Numbered from the stretch's first letter, positions 1 to 11,039 are shown. The stretch is DNA of 64,000 nucleotides from an uncultured Muribaculaceae bacterium (GCA_910584365.1 CAJUAF010000007.1:83907-147906); one strand, 5' to 3'. Notes: generated from the sequence alone by a model not told the origin. Program-made: numbers and translations.

Positions 1-3000
1 TCGCGCAGTCCGGCACAGGGGAGGACACTTCGGAGGGGGACAACACCGGAGCGGCCGTCGCCCCGGTAAACATCGGTGTCTACGCCTATGAGGCCGCCCA
101 GTGGCAGAATGAGGAGGACAATCTTGACCTGGATTACTTCGACTGGCATTCCGTGGGCTATCTGATCCGCCCGTTCGACGCCCTTCCCGTCGGAGAGAAC
201 GGCTCTCCCCGGACTTATGATATCGACTTCTATCCGGTTGAAGAGGAGTTCAATCCCGGAAAGACATATCGTGTCTACGCCCTGAACCCCAATGCTGATA
301 ATCCCGAATGGGAATGTGCGGGCAATCCTGTCTACGATGCCCGGACCGGCGCGCTCAGACTGTCGGCCGCTTCGCTGGAAGAACTGGCCGACAAGAAACT
401 GCTCATTGTCTCGCTCAAGCCCTCTATCGAACTTGTGATCCCTGATCTTGCCGATGACGGCGTTCTCAATATCTACGACGAGACGAAAGCCACATATAAG
501 ATTTCGGCCAATATCCTCGAAGGGCTCCCCGAGCCTTCGGGCATCTACCAGATTGAATCCGACGGAATTCTGCTCCCCAGCGGACTGTATTTCGCCAACG
601 GCCACGCCGACGGAGAGATGCGTCTGGACCTTGGAAAACTGGGAGCGTTCAACTCCTCGGTCATCACAACGCTTCGCAGTACCGACAACCCTGTCAAAGT
701 CGACAGCCTGGGCCATACGCGGGCTTCGATGATTCCGATGACCATCAACGTCAGGAACCGAATAATGCCCCGCGGCCTGGGGAACGCTGTCAAGATGCTC
801 CACGGATGTATGGATGTCGGCAACACGGCCAACTATCAGTCACTGCGAGGATCGAATACTGTCTCCATGATGGGATGGGTGCGTGTAGACTCCGCCAAGA
901 TTCTTACCGGGAACCATCAGCTGCTGTCGTTCCGCGATGCCGCCGGAGTGACGACGCTTCAGCTGGTCAACGGAAAACTGAGCTTCATCTGGAGCGGGTC
1001 GCTGACCTGGAACACCAACTACGCCGTTACTGAGGAGGATCTCGGTAAATGGTTCCATATCGCGGCGGTGGTGGCTCCCGACGGGGTCGATCTGTATTTC
1101 AACGGTATGAAGACCCATTATTCGAGAGCCATCGGCGGAATGAACAAAGGAGTCGGAAAGCTGTTGCTCGGAAGGAGTTACTCCGATGACACCTGGACGG
1201 CTTATAACATATTCTGCGGAGCTTTCGATCAGGTCGGAGTCTGGAACCGTTCCCTTTCCCAGGAGGAAGTCATCAAGTATATGTATGAGGCGGTAAGGCT
1301 CGATGACCCGAAACTGCTATCCTATCTGAATATGGACTATTTCGATGAAAACGGGGTGATGAGAGACTGTTATCATCTGGGAGAAGTCAAGCCCATCGAG
1401 AACAATTATTATCCCGGTGAGTCAGTGACTTTCAACGAACCGTCCATCATACCGTTCGATGCCAAGGCATATTCAGACGTGTCCGCCGTGGATGCCGCGA
1501 TCTCGCTTACCTTCCCCGAAGGGAAAGCCCGCAACGCTACGGTCACTACTTTCCGCGGCGCTCCCTCATGCTATATCAACCATGATTTCCAGGAGTATTC
1601 CGCCCTGAACAAGGAGTTCTATGCCATTACCTATCATACTCCTCTTACGGCAGCTCCCGCCGAAGGGGAGACGGTGACCCTCACTTACCGCCACCGCACG
1701 ATAATGGGTGACGAGAATCTGGCCGTGGCCATGCGCCGCACGGGTACTCAGGAACACCTGGCAGGCTTCTTCCCGGCTACATCCGTAAGCGAGGGAACGG
1801 CAGTCTTCGAGGTTCCGGCCCGGTTCCTCTCGGAAGCATCCGAAGTCATGTTCTTCACCGCTCCCTCCTCCGAACCCGGTGAGGAACGGCCGGCATATAT
1901 CCAGCTCTCTTTCGCCGGAGGAATCTCCGACGGTTCGGAACTGATGCTTCAGGAGGGAGAGAACACAATCGGAATCAATGCCGATGTCATCGGCGGAAAT
2001 ATCGGTAACGATGTCCGGGTCGTAGTCAACGAACAGTACGCCAAGGCGGATATAGAGAAAATAAACATGACCGCCACGGAGTGTCACTTCAATATCGTCA
2101 TCGACCGCGACAAGATCGACAAAAACGGGCTGAATCCCCTGACGATAAATCTCCAGGGAGCGAAATCCAACGAACTGAAGCTGAACTTCTATCTGGAGCC
2201 TTTCGTAAGGCTCTCCCTCAAGAACGGCGAGGAATCCGAGATAATCACTCCCGGAACCACCATCCCGGAGGATGCGGATGAAGATTCCCCCTCTTCGGCG
2301 TCCCGCATGAATGTCTTCAGGGCGACCTCCCCCATCAGCACCCTTGAGGTGGAGGCTGAACTTGTGGAAGGCTATCTGACCGAGGATGTGAAGCTCGAAG
2401 TCCTGACCAGCCTGGACAACGCCATGAATATGGCCCAGGGAAATCTGCTCAGAAACGAGTCTGTCACAATCTCCAACCTTGAGCATTACGCCTCGGAGGG
2501 AGAAGGAACCATTGTCGAGGGGTGGAACCTTATCGGCAATCCCTATCTGTCGAACATCAACCTGACCAAGAGCCAGAACGTGGAGTTCAATCCCGACCGT
2601 GTGACCAAGTTCCTCTATCAGTGTGACCCCGTCACCGGCAACTATTCAGTCTTCGACATGACGGATTATGACTCCGAACAGCAGATTCATCCGTTCCAGT
2701 CCTATTTCGTCCAGACCATGGCCGAAAACGCCCGCCTTACCGTCACCCCCGTGGCTCGCGAGGAGGCGCCGTCAAAGCGTACGATGGCTTACACGGCTTT
2801 CGAGAAGAGGGAAGTGACGCTTGACCTCTACCGCGACGGTGTGAAATATGACCGCGTGGTGGTGACCCTGGATGACGACGCCGCTGCGGACTTCGTCACC
2901 AATGAAGACGCTCCCAAACTTTGGAATCTCGAAGGCACCTCTCCGGAAATCTACGCCATGACGGCCGACGGAAAGGAGTCTGCTGTCAGTGTCGGCAGTT

Positions 3001-3458
3001 CGCAGGATGTCACTCTCGGTCTGAAAGCACCCGAAGGAGGTGCGCTCTCGCTGCGCGTGGCTTCCGTCAAGGGTCTCGACCAGGGTTATGTGGTGAAGAT
3101 CCATGACAATGTCGCCAACAAAGATTGGAATCTCCTGGACGGAGCTGACACTTATAATTTCACCGTCTCCGACGCCGGAAAGAATGACAAACGGTTCACC
3201 CTTACGATGCACCGCGTCGTTTCCGGCACCGAGACTGTCAGCCGCCACGGCTATCAGATCTACACCGACAATCTCTCCTGTACGGTAACAGGTCTCGGAG
3301 GTGACGCTATCGTAAGCATCTATACTCCTTCGGGTATGAACATTATCCGGACGCAGACCGCGGAACCTGAATTCCATGTCTCCCTCGAGGCAGGAGTCTA
3401 CGTGGTGGTAATCCGGGAGAACGGAAAGGATTATTCCGCTAAAATCTTAGTAAAATGA
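1..3458 (+). CDS. Large exported LamG-domain surface protein, 5' end cut by window edge
   Basis: The reading frame is open from base 3, so the true start lies outside the window; the first in-frame GTG at 153 is not a convincing start. A concanavalin/LamG-like domain is visible at about 855-1300, with the usual W-x-H-I-A-V and L-Y-x-N-G strands and the GAFDQVGVWNRSLSQEE end motif. Beta-rich repeats follow. The last 70 residues (about 3240-3455) form a compact beta module ending in GVYVVVIRENGKDYSAKILVK-type sequence, like the C-terminal sorting domain of type IX-secreted proteins. This suggests a cell-surface or secreted protein that binds carbohydrate or protein. The stop overlaps the next start in an ATGA, so the two genes are probably co-translated. 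The ligand is unknown. Confidence 0.85.
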   Translation, partial: AQSGTGEDTSEGDNTGAAVAPVNIGVYAYEAAQWQNEEDNLDLDYFDWHSVGYLIRPFDALPVGENGSPRTYDIDFYPVEEEFNPGKTYRVYALNPNADNPEWECAGNPVYDARTGALRLSAASLEELADKKLLIVSLKPSIELVIPDLADDGVLNIYDETKATYKISANILEGLPEPSGIYQIESDGILLPSGLYFANGHADGEMRLDLGKLGAFNSSVITTLRSTDNPVKVDSLGHTRASMIPMTINVRNRIMPRGLGNAVKMLHGCMDVGNTANYQSLRGSNTVSMMGWVRVDSAKILTGNHQLLSFRDAAGVTTLQLVNGKLSFIWSGSLTWNTNYAVTEEDLGKWFHIAAVVAPDGVDLYFNGMKTHYSRAIGGMNKGVGKLLLGRSYSDDTWTAYNIFCGAFDQVGVWNRSLSQEEVIKYMYEAVRLDDPKLLSYLNMDYFDENGVMRDCYHLGEVKPIENNYYPGESVTFNEPSIIPFDAKAYSDVSAVDAAISLTFPEGKARNATVTTFRGAPSCYINHDFQEYSALNKEFYAITYHTPLTAAPAEGETVTLTYRHRTIMGDENLAVAMRRTGTQEHLAGFFPATSVSEGTAVFEVPARFLSEASEVMFFTAPSSEPGEERPAYIQLSFAGGISDGSELMLQEGENTIGINADVIGGNIGNDVRVVVNEQYAKADIEKINMTATECHFNIVIDRDKIDKNGLNPLTINLQGAKSNELKLNFYLEPFVRLSLKNGEESEIITPGTTIPEDADEDSPSSASRMNVFRATSPISTLEVEAELVEGYLTEDVKLEVLTSLDNAMNMAQGNLLRNESVTISNLEHYASEGEGTIVEGWNLIGNPYLSNINLTKSQNVEFNPDRVTKFLYQCDPVTGNYSVFDMTDYDSEQQIHPFQSYFVQTMAENARLTVTPVAREEAPSKRTMAYTAFEKREVTLDLYRDGVKYDRVVVTLDDDAAADFVTNEDAPKLWNLEGTSPEIYAMTADGKESAVSVGSSQDVTLGLKAPEGGALSLRVASVKGLDQGYVVKIHDNVANKDWNLLDGADTYNFTVSDAGKNDKRFTLTMHRVVSGTETVSRHGYQIYTDNLSCTVTGLGGDAIVSIYTPSGMNIIRTQTAEPEFHVSLEAGVYVVVIRENGKDYSAKILVK

Positions 3459-6427
3459 AGACTCACTCATCTGTATACAGAATCATCCTCCCCCTGCTGG
3501 CGCTGCTGATGACGCCGGCGGGGGCCGGAGCCCAGTCAATCGAGGTACTGGGACTCGCCCACGGAACCACTTCGGCCAACATGAAGGCCGAGGTGGATCT
3601 CCAGGGAAAGACAATTCAGAGCGTCACAGGGCGCACGTTCAAGATGTCCGACGGTTCGTCGACAACCTGCGGGGACTATAAGCTGTTCGGAGGCAAATAC
3701 GTCATCGCCAATTTCGACTATCATCCCGGCAACGATTATTTCTACCGCATGGAAATCACGTTCACTGACGGGACAACTCTGAACACCGACTGCTATAACG
3801 AATCCTTCACCGAGGGAGCGGTATGGCTCAGCGATCTCCCCATCACCAGCAATACCACCGGACCGGAACCGGTAGGTATCGATATGTGTGCCAACGGAGA
3901 ACCCCTCCAGATTCATCCCACGACCTTTTTCTACAAGGGAATTTCCGCCCATTCCACCGGACTGGTACACTATGATCTGACAAACCAGCCCCGGAATTTC
4001 ACTTATGTGAAATTCACTATGGGTATGCAGGCGTTCAGAGCCGACGGATCAAATTCGACGGGATTTACCCGCATCATATTCATGATGAACGGAGCCGAGA
4101 CCGGTTCAAGAGGCAATATGCCCGCATATTCCAAGCCCGGGCGAGGCTCGATATATCATTTTGACCAGACACAGACAGCGGCCGGAGGGATCAGAAGCGT
4201 TTCATTGAAGCTGACCGACCCGGACGGAAATACTACGGACGATTACGCCAACCTCGCAGCCTGCCGTCTCTATTACAGGATTCCCGCTTCCGAAAAGCAG
4301 GAGCAGACAGTCACCTTCGAGACCCCCGGAGGGACTATCTTCAGGGATTCTCCGAGCGTTGACCTGAGCGCGTATGCCTCGGGAGGTACACAGGTATTCT
4401 TCACCCTGGTGCAGGGAGGCGATATCGCCGACATTGTGGACGGCCATATCCTTGTCCCCAGGGAGGGGACATCCGGAGAAATCGTTGTGGAGGCTCTGAC
4501 CCTGGGTAATGCCGAATATGCTCCCGCGTCTTCAACCCAGACTTTCAGTTTCAATTTCGGCCCGACGGTAAAATACCTTTATACCCACAAACACGGGGAG
4601 GACAATGCCTGCCAGTCGGTCTACCTCTATATCGACCCGCAGACGAAAACCCTTGAGAAGCTGAATCTGGAGATATACGACAATGCGCGCTCGTTCGGAT
4701 TGATCAAGGAAGTCGATGTCCTTTCAAAACTCACGTCGCTGGCCATGCCGCTGGAGAATGTATATGCCGTTCCGGTGACAGCTGCGGCGGACGCCGACAT
4801 CGTCTATCGTCTGAGCTATAAGTTCGACGGAGAGGATGAGGTTATCGGAGAACTGGGAGAAGGTGATGACTCGTTCGTATATATGTCCGATAAGACGGCG
4901 ACGTTACGTCCCGGTTACGGTACGGTCAGCATTGATAAGGGCTACGGCACGACAGGCGTCCTGAAAAACAGCAGACACACCTACGGAAAAGGCTATGGAG
5001 CCCATGCCGCCGGGTTTGTGGAGACTACTTTCGATTTATCCCCTTATGACCGTTTTGTCGTGGATGTCGGAGGACAGGTTATCACCAATCCGACCCGCGG
5101 CAGACTTTCGTTTGACCTGTACAACGGCCTGACCACTCCTTATCTGTCGACGGGAAATGTCGGCTGGGCCGAGACTTTCGAATGGGATTTCCCGCTTTCG
5201 GCTACCGGCGCCGGTAAAACGGTGAAGCTTGCTTTCGGTGCCGGAGGGGACGGAAACACCAACGACGTGGTCTGCATCGGCGCTCCCCGTTTCTATTATA
5301 TCCGGCCTAAAGTCAACGAACAGACAGTGGAATGGAAGACGGAAGAACGCATCAATGACTACAAGCCGTTTGTGATGCCCCTTACGGCGACATCCTCATC
5401 GGGACGTCCGGTGCTTTACCGGCTTGTCTCCGGTTCCGAGTACGCCCGTATCAAGGATAACAATGCTCTCGAATTCTATAATATTCCCCAGGAGGGGGAT
5501 GTCGTGGTGGAGGCTTTCCAGCCTGGCGACAAGGAATATGCCCATTCCAATGTCTGCACCTGTGTGTTCCATATACGCAAGGCGTTCATCGTCGAGAAAA
5601 ACGCCCGGGTGGAACTGGAAGGGGGGCATGATATAGATGAGCTGATCATCTATGCCGATGCCTCTTCGGCAGGTCAGGCAGTGGTGAAGGACGGTATCGT
5701 AAACGTCCGGAAACTGGTTCTCAAATACACTTTTATCCCCGGAGAGTGGAACTTCATCGCCTTCCCCTCCGACCTGGATCTGACCGCCGTCAGCGATCTC
5801 AACGAAAAAGGCTATTATTTCAGCCCGAAGGAGGGTGTCGCCGGCACTTTCCTGTTGCGCGAGTATGACACTCGCCGGCGCGCCGAATATCCCGATGCTT
5901 CTCCCTGGGTTGATCTTGCCTCAAGCAAGGTAAAGGGTATGAAAGGATATATCATGAGACTGGAGGACGATACCGACGATCCCGTGGAGATTACTTTCAC
6001 CATGAACAATATGGCGCTGGATTTCGACAGCTCCATCCGCCCGCTTTACCTGACACTGGATATGACCGAGTGTATGCCTGAGTCGCGCCATACGGTTTAT
6101 GTCCGCCCGGCCAATGTCAAGGGTAACGCCCTGCGCGTCGATGTCCGTTTCTCCCCCTCGGACCTTTCGGAACTTCCCGTCAACCATGCCCGTGCCCTGG
6201 AGGAGATGCGCGTCACCCGTACCCCCGTGCGCGGCGCCATCCGCCTTACTCTCCCCGATCAGACTCCCGCCAGGGTAGCCATCTTCGACCGGGAGGGAAA
6301 ACACCTGCTGAAGGCTGTCCGCTATGTGTCCCCGATGAAAATCAATATCTCGGACCTGGAGCCGGGAACCTACCGTATGGTGGTCATCTACGGTCCGGCA
6401 AGCACCGAACGCCTGGTTGAGCTGTAA
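3455..6427 (+). CDS. Large exported protein with two NPCBM-like domains and sorting tail
   Basis: This is a 990-residue protein with a signal peptide (about residues 1-26, ending in GAGA-Q). Two NPCBM-like carbohydrate-binding modules are suggested. One is near residues 130-275 and carries the family's 'YKGISAHSTG' signature. A second is near 480-620 with 'YGKGYGAHAAG'. Between and after them are beta-rich linkers of the kind found in Bacteroidales surface proteins. The last 75 residues resemble a C-terminal sorting tail (PARVAIFDREGKHLL... EPGTYRMVVIYG). The start codon overlaps the stop of the preceding LamG gene by four bases, which supports one transcript and a shared surface function. 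No catalytic domain is recognised, so binding or a structural role is inferred. Confidence 0.85.
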   Translation: MKTHSSVYRIILPLLALLMTPAGAGAQSIEVLGLAHGTTSANMKAEVDLQGKTIQSVTGRTFKMSDGSSTTCGDYKLFGGKYVIANFDYHPGNDYFYRMEITFTDGTTLNTDCYNESFTEGAVWLSDLPITSNTTGPEPVGIDMCANGEPLQIHPTTFFYKGISAHSTGLVHYDLTNQPRNFTYVKFTMGMQAFRADGSNSTGFTRIIFMMNGAETGSRGNMPAYSKPGRGSIYHFDQTQTAAGGIRSVSLKLTDPDGNTTDDYANLAACRLYYRIPASEKQEQTVTFETPGGTIFRDSPSVDLSAYASGGTQVFFTLVQGGDIADIVDGHILVPREGTSGEIVVEALTLGNAEYAPASSTQTFSFNFGPTVKYLYTHKHGEDNACQSVYLYIDPQTKTLEKLNLEIYDNARSFGLIKEVDVLSKLTSLAMPLENVYAVPVTAAADADIVYRLSYKFDGEDEVIGELGEGDDSFVYMSDKTATLRPGYGTVSIDKGYGTTGVLKNSRHTYGKGYGAHAAGFVETTFDLSPYDRFVVDVGGQVITNPTRGRLSFDLYNGLTTPYLSTGNVGWAETFEWDFPLSATGAGKTVKLAFGAGGDGNTNDVVCIGAPRFYYIRPKVNEQTVEWKTEERINDYKPFVMPLTATSSSGRPVLYRLVSGSEYARIKDNNALEFYNIPQEGDVVVEAFQPGDKEYAHSNVCTCVFHIRKAFIVEKNARVELEGGHDIDELIIYADASSAGQAVVKDGIVNVRKLVLKYTFIPGEWNFIAFPSDLDLTAVSDLNEKGYYFSPKEGVAGTFLLREYDTRRRAEYPDASPWVDLASSKVKGMKGYIMRLEDDTDDPVEITFTMNNMALDFDSSIRPLYLTLDMTECMPESRHTVYVRPANVKGNALRVDVRFSPSDLSELPVNHARALEEMRVTRTPVRGAIRLTLPDQTPARVAIFDREGKHLLKAVRYVSPMKINISDLEPGTYRMVVIYGPASTERLVEL

Positions 6428-6455
6428 CGACCGGTTATACCGGAAGTAAAACGAA

Positions 6456-6494
6456 CAGAGGTGAGTCGCCTGGAAGTATGGCGGCTCACCTCTG
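6456..6494. terminator. Bidirectional hairpin between convergent genes
   Basis: A 15-bp stem (CAGAGGTGAGTCGCC at 6456-6470 pairing with 6480-6494, one G-T wobble) with a 9-base loop sits between the plus-strand NPCBM gene and the minus-strand adhesin gene. It is placed to end both transcripts. T tracts are weak. Confidence 0.7.
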
Positions 6495-6524
6495 TGGTTT
6501 ATCAGTGGAATTCAGTCAGGAGGA

Positions 6525-9500
6525 TCAGCGGACGGAGAGAGGGTATGTGGTCTCGCCGACGGTCACGAAGTAGACACCCGGAGCTACGGGGACGGAGAGG
6601 GGAGAGCCTTCCGAGCGAAGGGTCGCGGCGCAGGTGCCGTCGGGACGGTAGATGCGGACAGACGTTCCGGCGGGAGCGCCGCTGACGGTGATTGTGCCGC
6701 GGGTGGCGCTTACAGACAGGGCTGTTCCGGAGATTTCACCGATGCCCGAGGAGATGATGCTGAAATCGATGGTAGCCATTTCTGTATCGCCGGAGGCATA
6801 ATGGGCTGTGACGCCGGCTGTATGGTTCCCTTCGGCAAGATTCTCCAGCAGGTACTGGGTTTCGGAAGTGGTGGTCAGCTTCTGGCCGTCGAGATAAACG
6901 TCATAGCTTACGGCTTTGCCGGCGGCCCGCATGGGGGCGTCAGTGGAGGTGCCGGGGATCTGGTCGGGAGCGCCGATGAATATGTCGTCGATGGCCACGT
7001 AGTAGTTGTTGCCGTCCGAAATACAGTTGATGGTCACGTAACGGGCTTCCTTGGGTATGCTGACGGTGATTCTTTCCCAGTCATCGAAGTCGACAGTGAT
7101 GGGGTCGCCGACCCATATGAAGTCATCCTCTCCGGTGCCTGCGGTGGAATAGCCGACACGCAGTACCTCCTCGTAGCGCCACCAGTATCCGCGGGTCCAG
7201 AAGCTGATTACGAAATCCTCTTTCATTTCCAGACGGGGCGAGATGATGAAATCATTGTTGGGTTCCTTGAAGACGGAGACGCACGTTACCAGGACTTTCT
7301 CTCCGCTGTGGGTGTCCATGAAATCCCTGTCAACCATCGAGGGCTGCGATTTGTAGGGGTTCATGACGGCAAAGGCCATCGGTTCCCCTTTATGGGGGAA
7401 GTCATAGTCGGGAGAGAAGTAGGTTTCGGTTCCGGGAACGTCGATGTAGCTCCAGCCCAGGTCGCCGGGGGAGTTGACGGCGAAGTCCTCGTGTCCCTCG
7501 AAGTCCTCGAACAGTCCCTGGAGGACATTCCATTTCAGCAGACGCGAAGCCTGATCTTCGGTTTCCTCGATCATCAGGTTCTGGGGTACGCTTGTCGATT
7601 CGGTCAGGGTGAAAGTGCCGGCGAAGTCTTCGTCGCCGGAGATTTCAATTTCCTCCTGCAGGGTGGCGAAGCCTTTCTTGGCGCAAGTCATCGTATAGGT
7701 CCCTTCCTTTACATGAGAGAGACGCACTATGCCCTCCTCATCGGCGGTGCCGGAATAACTGTCGGTGGTGCCGTTGCCGGTTAACAGAACACTGGCCGAG
7801 GAGGCGTCCTCGCCTGGTGCGTTTGTCAGGAATGTAAGGACGGCATCGCTGTGGAGCAGGTGGGGTACTTCATCCGAGAAGGTGGCGTAGGAGCTGACCC
7901 CTCCGGTATAAATGGCCTTTACGGCAAAGCGGAAATTGCCTTTGGGGGCGGATTCCCATGTGTTGTCGGTGAAGGCTGTTGCGGAGAGGGGTTCACTGTT
8001 GAGTTTGACCCAGGAGGAGAGGTCGGCTTCCTGCCCGGCGCCGAGGCGCCAGATGTCATACGCTACTTCGGGCGCGTCGGCGGCGCTGAGAGCGGCCTGC
8101 TGACGGGGAGCGCCCATGGGGAGGCCGCTGGCGCGGAGAGTGAGGTTACCGCGGAAGAGAGGGGAACCGTCGCTGGCGTAGCGGCTGGTGAAAGGCTCGG
8201 TGCGGTAATCTTTGGTCATGACCATCTTGTCATACATCACGGGATAATCGGGATTGTCGCCGCCGGAGTCCATGCAGAGACGGGCGTCGCCGCGCAGGGC
8301 AATCAGGGCGCCGCGGGGTGCGACCACGGGATATTTCAGCACACGTTCATGCCAGTTGTAGTTCTCGCTCTCCAGGCCATTGTCTTCGTAAAGAATTGTC
8401 GTGGTGGGCTGCCCCTGCTCGTCAAGATCGAAGATTACGATGTCGACCGGTGTGCCCGGTTTGGGGGAGTTCCATACGTTCCACGATACGGAGTTGAAGA
8501 CCGCCGGAGTGTCGTAGATGACCCCAACCATCGTGTATTCATTTACGGCCGACATTTCCATATTGAAGACATAGTTGTCGGTGCCGTCATCGTAGCGGAA
8601 TTCCACGGGAGCGTCCTCAGGAGCCTGCCAGCTGATGGCGGCGGTCTTGCGGTCCGCTTCCGCCGTCACCTTTCCGGGGGCTATGAGCTTCTCGTTCAGG
8701 GTGAAGACGCCCATATCGGTATCTCCGTCGAATGAGGGAAGGCTGCGGGTTACGGTCTCATAGTTGAGGGCGTGGGCATCCACGGTGTAGTCGCCCTTGC
8801 GGTAGACATCCGGTGCCGAGAAATAGCCGTCGCGGTCGGTTACGGCCACATAGCTGGAATAGCCGTGGATGTGGACCGAAGCGTTTTCGAGTCCATGACC
8901 CTGTCCGTTGATGACGCGCCCTGAGATTCTGGCTGTGGGGAGGGCCGTCAGAGCGAATACCGGCTGTTTGTGTTCCAGCGCGGCAAAGGTATATTCGCTG
9001 CTGAAAGTCTCGAAACCGAATTTCGAGATGGAAAGGGGATAGGTGCCGGGCTCGATTTCGATGATTTCAAAATCGCCGTTCTCGTCGGAAGTATAGACGG
9101 AGCTGTCGCCGGAGGATCCGAAAGTAATCTGCGCGCCGGCAATGGGGTCGGTGCCGTCGGTTACCTTACCCGTAAGCCTTGCCGCATGATTCTCCTCGAC
9201 GGTCACGTTGCCGACATAGAGAGAGGAGAGTGCGGGCTGCCAGTGGGCGTGGAAACCGATATGATATATGCCGTCTTCGGTGATTTCGGGGAGGTAGGCG
9301 TAATTTTTGTTGAGCATCAGCAGGTCGGTGGTGACTTCCCGGATGGTATGTTGCCCTTCGGAGGTGGCCTCCCGGCCGAAAGTGACGTTGTAGGTGGCGG
9401 GATAGTTCTCATTCATGCATCCGGCGTCGTAGACAATCTTGTAGGATTTGCCGGCTTCGAGCTTCAGGGGAGGAGATATGAGCCAGTCGTCCACGGTGCG

Positions 9501-11039
9501 GGAATAGTTGCCGCGCATCAGCATGGTGCGCTTGTTGTCCATCGTCTTGCTGCGCTCCCATGAGGCACCGTCGCCGTTGCCGTCGAGGATTGTCCAGAGA
9601 AGCATCTTGTCGGCGTCCTCGAAATCGTATGAGTAGGGAATCTCCATTCCGGTACCAAGCACGGCGGGGGAGGAGTGTGCCGGGGAGCCGGAGCCTTTGG
9701 AGTTGGAGGCGGTGACGGAGTAGGTGTAGACGTCGGTGATTTCCACATTGTCGGTGCAGGAGGTGGCTTTCAGACCGGTCTGCACGGAGTGGTCTCCGGG
9801 CTGGCGTCTTACTTCGTATGTTACGGCCTCGGTGTCAATCCATCCGCCGTTGGCTCCGGTGGTAACTGCGTCCCAGGTGATTACGGCCTGTGCGCCCGTG
9901 GTTTCCACCGTTACGGAAGCGGGAGCCGCCGGGATATCCTCTCCGACGAAAGCACGGATGCTGCGGGGAAGGCCGTTGCCGGCGTCGTTGGTGGCGTAGA
10001 CTTTGAACCGGTGGAGTCCCGCGGAGGCTTCGGCGTCCAGTGATATGGAGGCGCCGGGGGACATCGAAGCGGCCGGCCAGCTTTTCAGAACGGTGCCGTC
10101 CTGTTCGAGGACTATCGCGGAAAGAGCTGTGAGAGCTGTTCCTGAGGCCGTTTTGTCCGGGAGTGTCATTGTCAGGGTAATGTTGCCGTCGTGCTGCGGG
10201 TTGGCTACCGTCAGGCAGCTTACAGCGGCGGGAGCGCCGTCCTCAACCAGCTTGAAGGGGATATAGAGGCCGGTCATCTCCCCGTCTTTTCCCATATCGG
10301 AGATATATGTGGCCCCGCCGGTCTGGGGATTGACGGAGTAGAAAGCTCCGGTGTAATAGTTTGTGGCGGCCCAGTAGAGGGTACCGGAAGCGTGGTCGAA
10401 TTCCATGCTCTGCATATATTCGATACTGCATCCTGTGTCGCCGATGCGGCTGAAGCTTCCTGCAATACGGTCGAATGTGTACAGCCATCCGTCGGCGGCC
10501 AGTGCATATATGTCGCCGTCGTAACTGCAGGCCAATGTGGCCAGCCACAGGCGGTCTACATTTGCGTAGGTACGTATCGGCTTGCCGTCGGCGGGGTTGA
10601 CAGCGCAGAGAGCCGTCGACATGGCGCCGTAATGGTATATGGCAAGCAGTTCGTCGGTGGAATAATCGTAGGTCATGTCGACATACAGGGGGGAATCCTC
10701 GGTGCAGTCGGCAAGTCGGGTGAGTTCACCGGTGGCGGTATCCAGGGTGTTCCACGCCAGCGGCGAGGGGCCCGGGGTATAGGTCTGGGCATAGTATGTG
10801 CCGTTGGCCATTGCGCCGGCGCTTACCGCATCGGTCTGGCGGATTTCGACCGGCGCCGTGGCGTCAGTCACCGGGAATGAGTACCATCCGACAGGACGCT
10901 CGTTGTCGTTTATAAGAAATCCCATTGCGATGGCCGTGTCCTGGCCCGGAGATGCAGGCGGCTGCGCCTGGGGGGAATTGACGGCAAGAAGGGTCACACC
11001 CAGCGTTGCCGCGGCGAAAAACATGGTTGCTTTTTTCAT
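6525..11039 (-). CDS. Giant exported adhesin-like protein (FN3, cleaved-adhesin, carboxypeptidase-regulatory domains)
   Basis: This is a 1504-residue protein with a clear signal peptide (MKKATMFFAAATLGVTLLAVNSPQAQ). In order it shows: an N-terminal repeat region (about 30-260) that reads like a propeller; FN3-like modules (about 270-460); a cleaved-adhesin/MAM-like domain (about 470-620, 'SYDFEDADKMLLWT ... DDWLISPPL'); two or three carboxypeptidase regulatory-like beta-sandwiches (about 625-790 and 1110-1190); a second cleaved-adhesin domain (about 1205-1390, 'NDFIISPRLEM'); and a sorting-type tail (about 1435-1504). This layout recalls gingipain/hemagglutinin adhesin regions but has no protease domain. 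It lies downstream of a TPR/AraC regulator on the same strand and has its own promoter with a palindrome in the spacer. Surface adhesion is inferred. Confidence 0.85.
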   Translation of the reverse strand: MKKATMFFAAATLGVTLLAVNSPQAQPPASPGQDTAIAMGFLINDNERPVGWYSFPVTDATAPVEIRQTDAVSAGAMANGTYYAQTYTPGPSPLAWNTLDTATGELTRLADCTEDSPLYVDMTYDYSTDELLAIYHYGAMSTALCAVNPADGKPIRTYANVDRLWLATLACSYDGDIYALAADGWLYTFDRIAGSFSRIGDTGCSIEYMQSMEFDHASGTLYWAATNYYTGAFYSVNPQTGGATYISDMGKDGEMTGLYIPFKLVEDGAPAAVSCLTVANPQHDGNITLTMTLPDKTASGTALTALSAIVLEQDGTVLKSWPAASMSPGASISLDAEASAGLHRFKVYATNDAGNGLPRSIRAFVGEDIPAAPASVTVETTGAQAVITWDAVTTGANGGWIDTEAVTYEVRRQPGDHSVQTGLKATSCTDNVEITDVYTYSVTASNSKGSGSPAHSSPAVLGTGMEIPYSYDFEDADKMLLWTILDGNGDGASWERSKTMDNKRTMLMRGNYSRTVDDWLISPPLKLEAGKSYKIVYDAGCMNENYPATYNVTFGREATSEGQHTIREVTTDLLMLNKNYAYLPEITEDGIYHIGFHAHWQPALSSLYVGNVTVEENHAARLTGKVTDGTDPIAGAQITFGSSGDSSVYTSDENGDFEIIEIEPGTYPLSISKFGFETFSSEYTFAALEHKQPVFALTALPTARISGRVINGQGHGLENASVHIHGYSSYVAVTDRDGYFSAPDVYRKGDYTVDAHALNYETVTRSLPSFDGDTDMGVFTLNEKLIAPGKVTAEADRKTAAISWQAPEDAPVEFRYDDGTDNYVFNMEMSAVNEYTMVGVIYDTPAVFNSVSWNVWNSPKPGTPVDIVIFDLDEQGQPTTTILYEDNGLESENYNWHERVLKYPVVAPRGALIALRGDARLCMDSGGDNPDYPVMYDKMVMTKDYRTEPFTSRYASDGSPLFRGNLTLRASGLPMGAPRQQAALSAADAPEVAYDIWRLGAGQEADLSSWVKLNSEPLSATAFTDNTWESAPKGNFRFAVKAIYTGGVSSYATFSDEVPHLLHSDAVLTFLTNAPGEDASSASVLLTGNGTTDSYSGTADEEGIVRLSHVKEGTYTMTCAKKGFATLQEEIEISGDEDFAGTFTLTESTSVPQNLMIEETEDQASRLLKWNVLQGLFEDFEGHEDFAVNSPGDLGWSYIDVPGTETYFSPDYDFPHKGEPMAFAVMNPYKSQPSMVDRDFMDTHSGEKVLVTCVSVFKEPNNDFIISPRLEMKEDFVISFWTRGYWWRYEEVLRVGYSTAGTGEDDFIWVGDPITVDFDDWERITVSIPKEARYVTINCISDGNNYYVAIDDIFIGAPDQIPGTSTDAPMRAAGKAVSYDVYLDGQKLTTTSETQYLLENLAEGNHTAGVTAHYASGDTEMATIDFSIISSGIGEISGTALSVSATRGTITVSGAPAGTSVRIYRPDGTCAATLRSEGSPLSVPVAPGVYFVTVGETTYPLSVR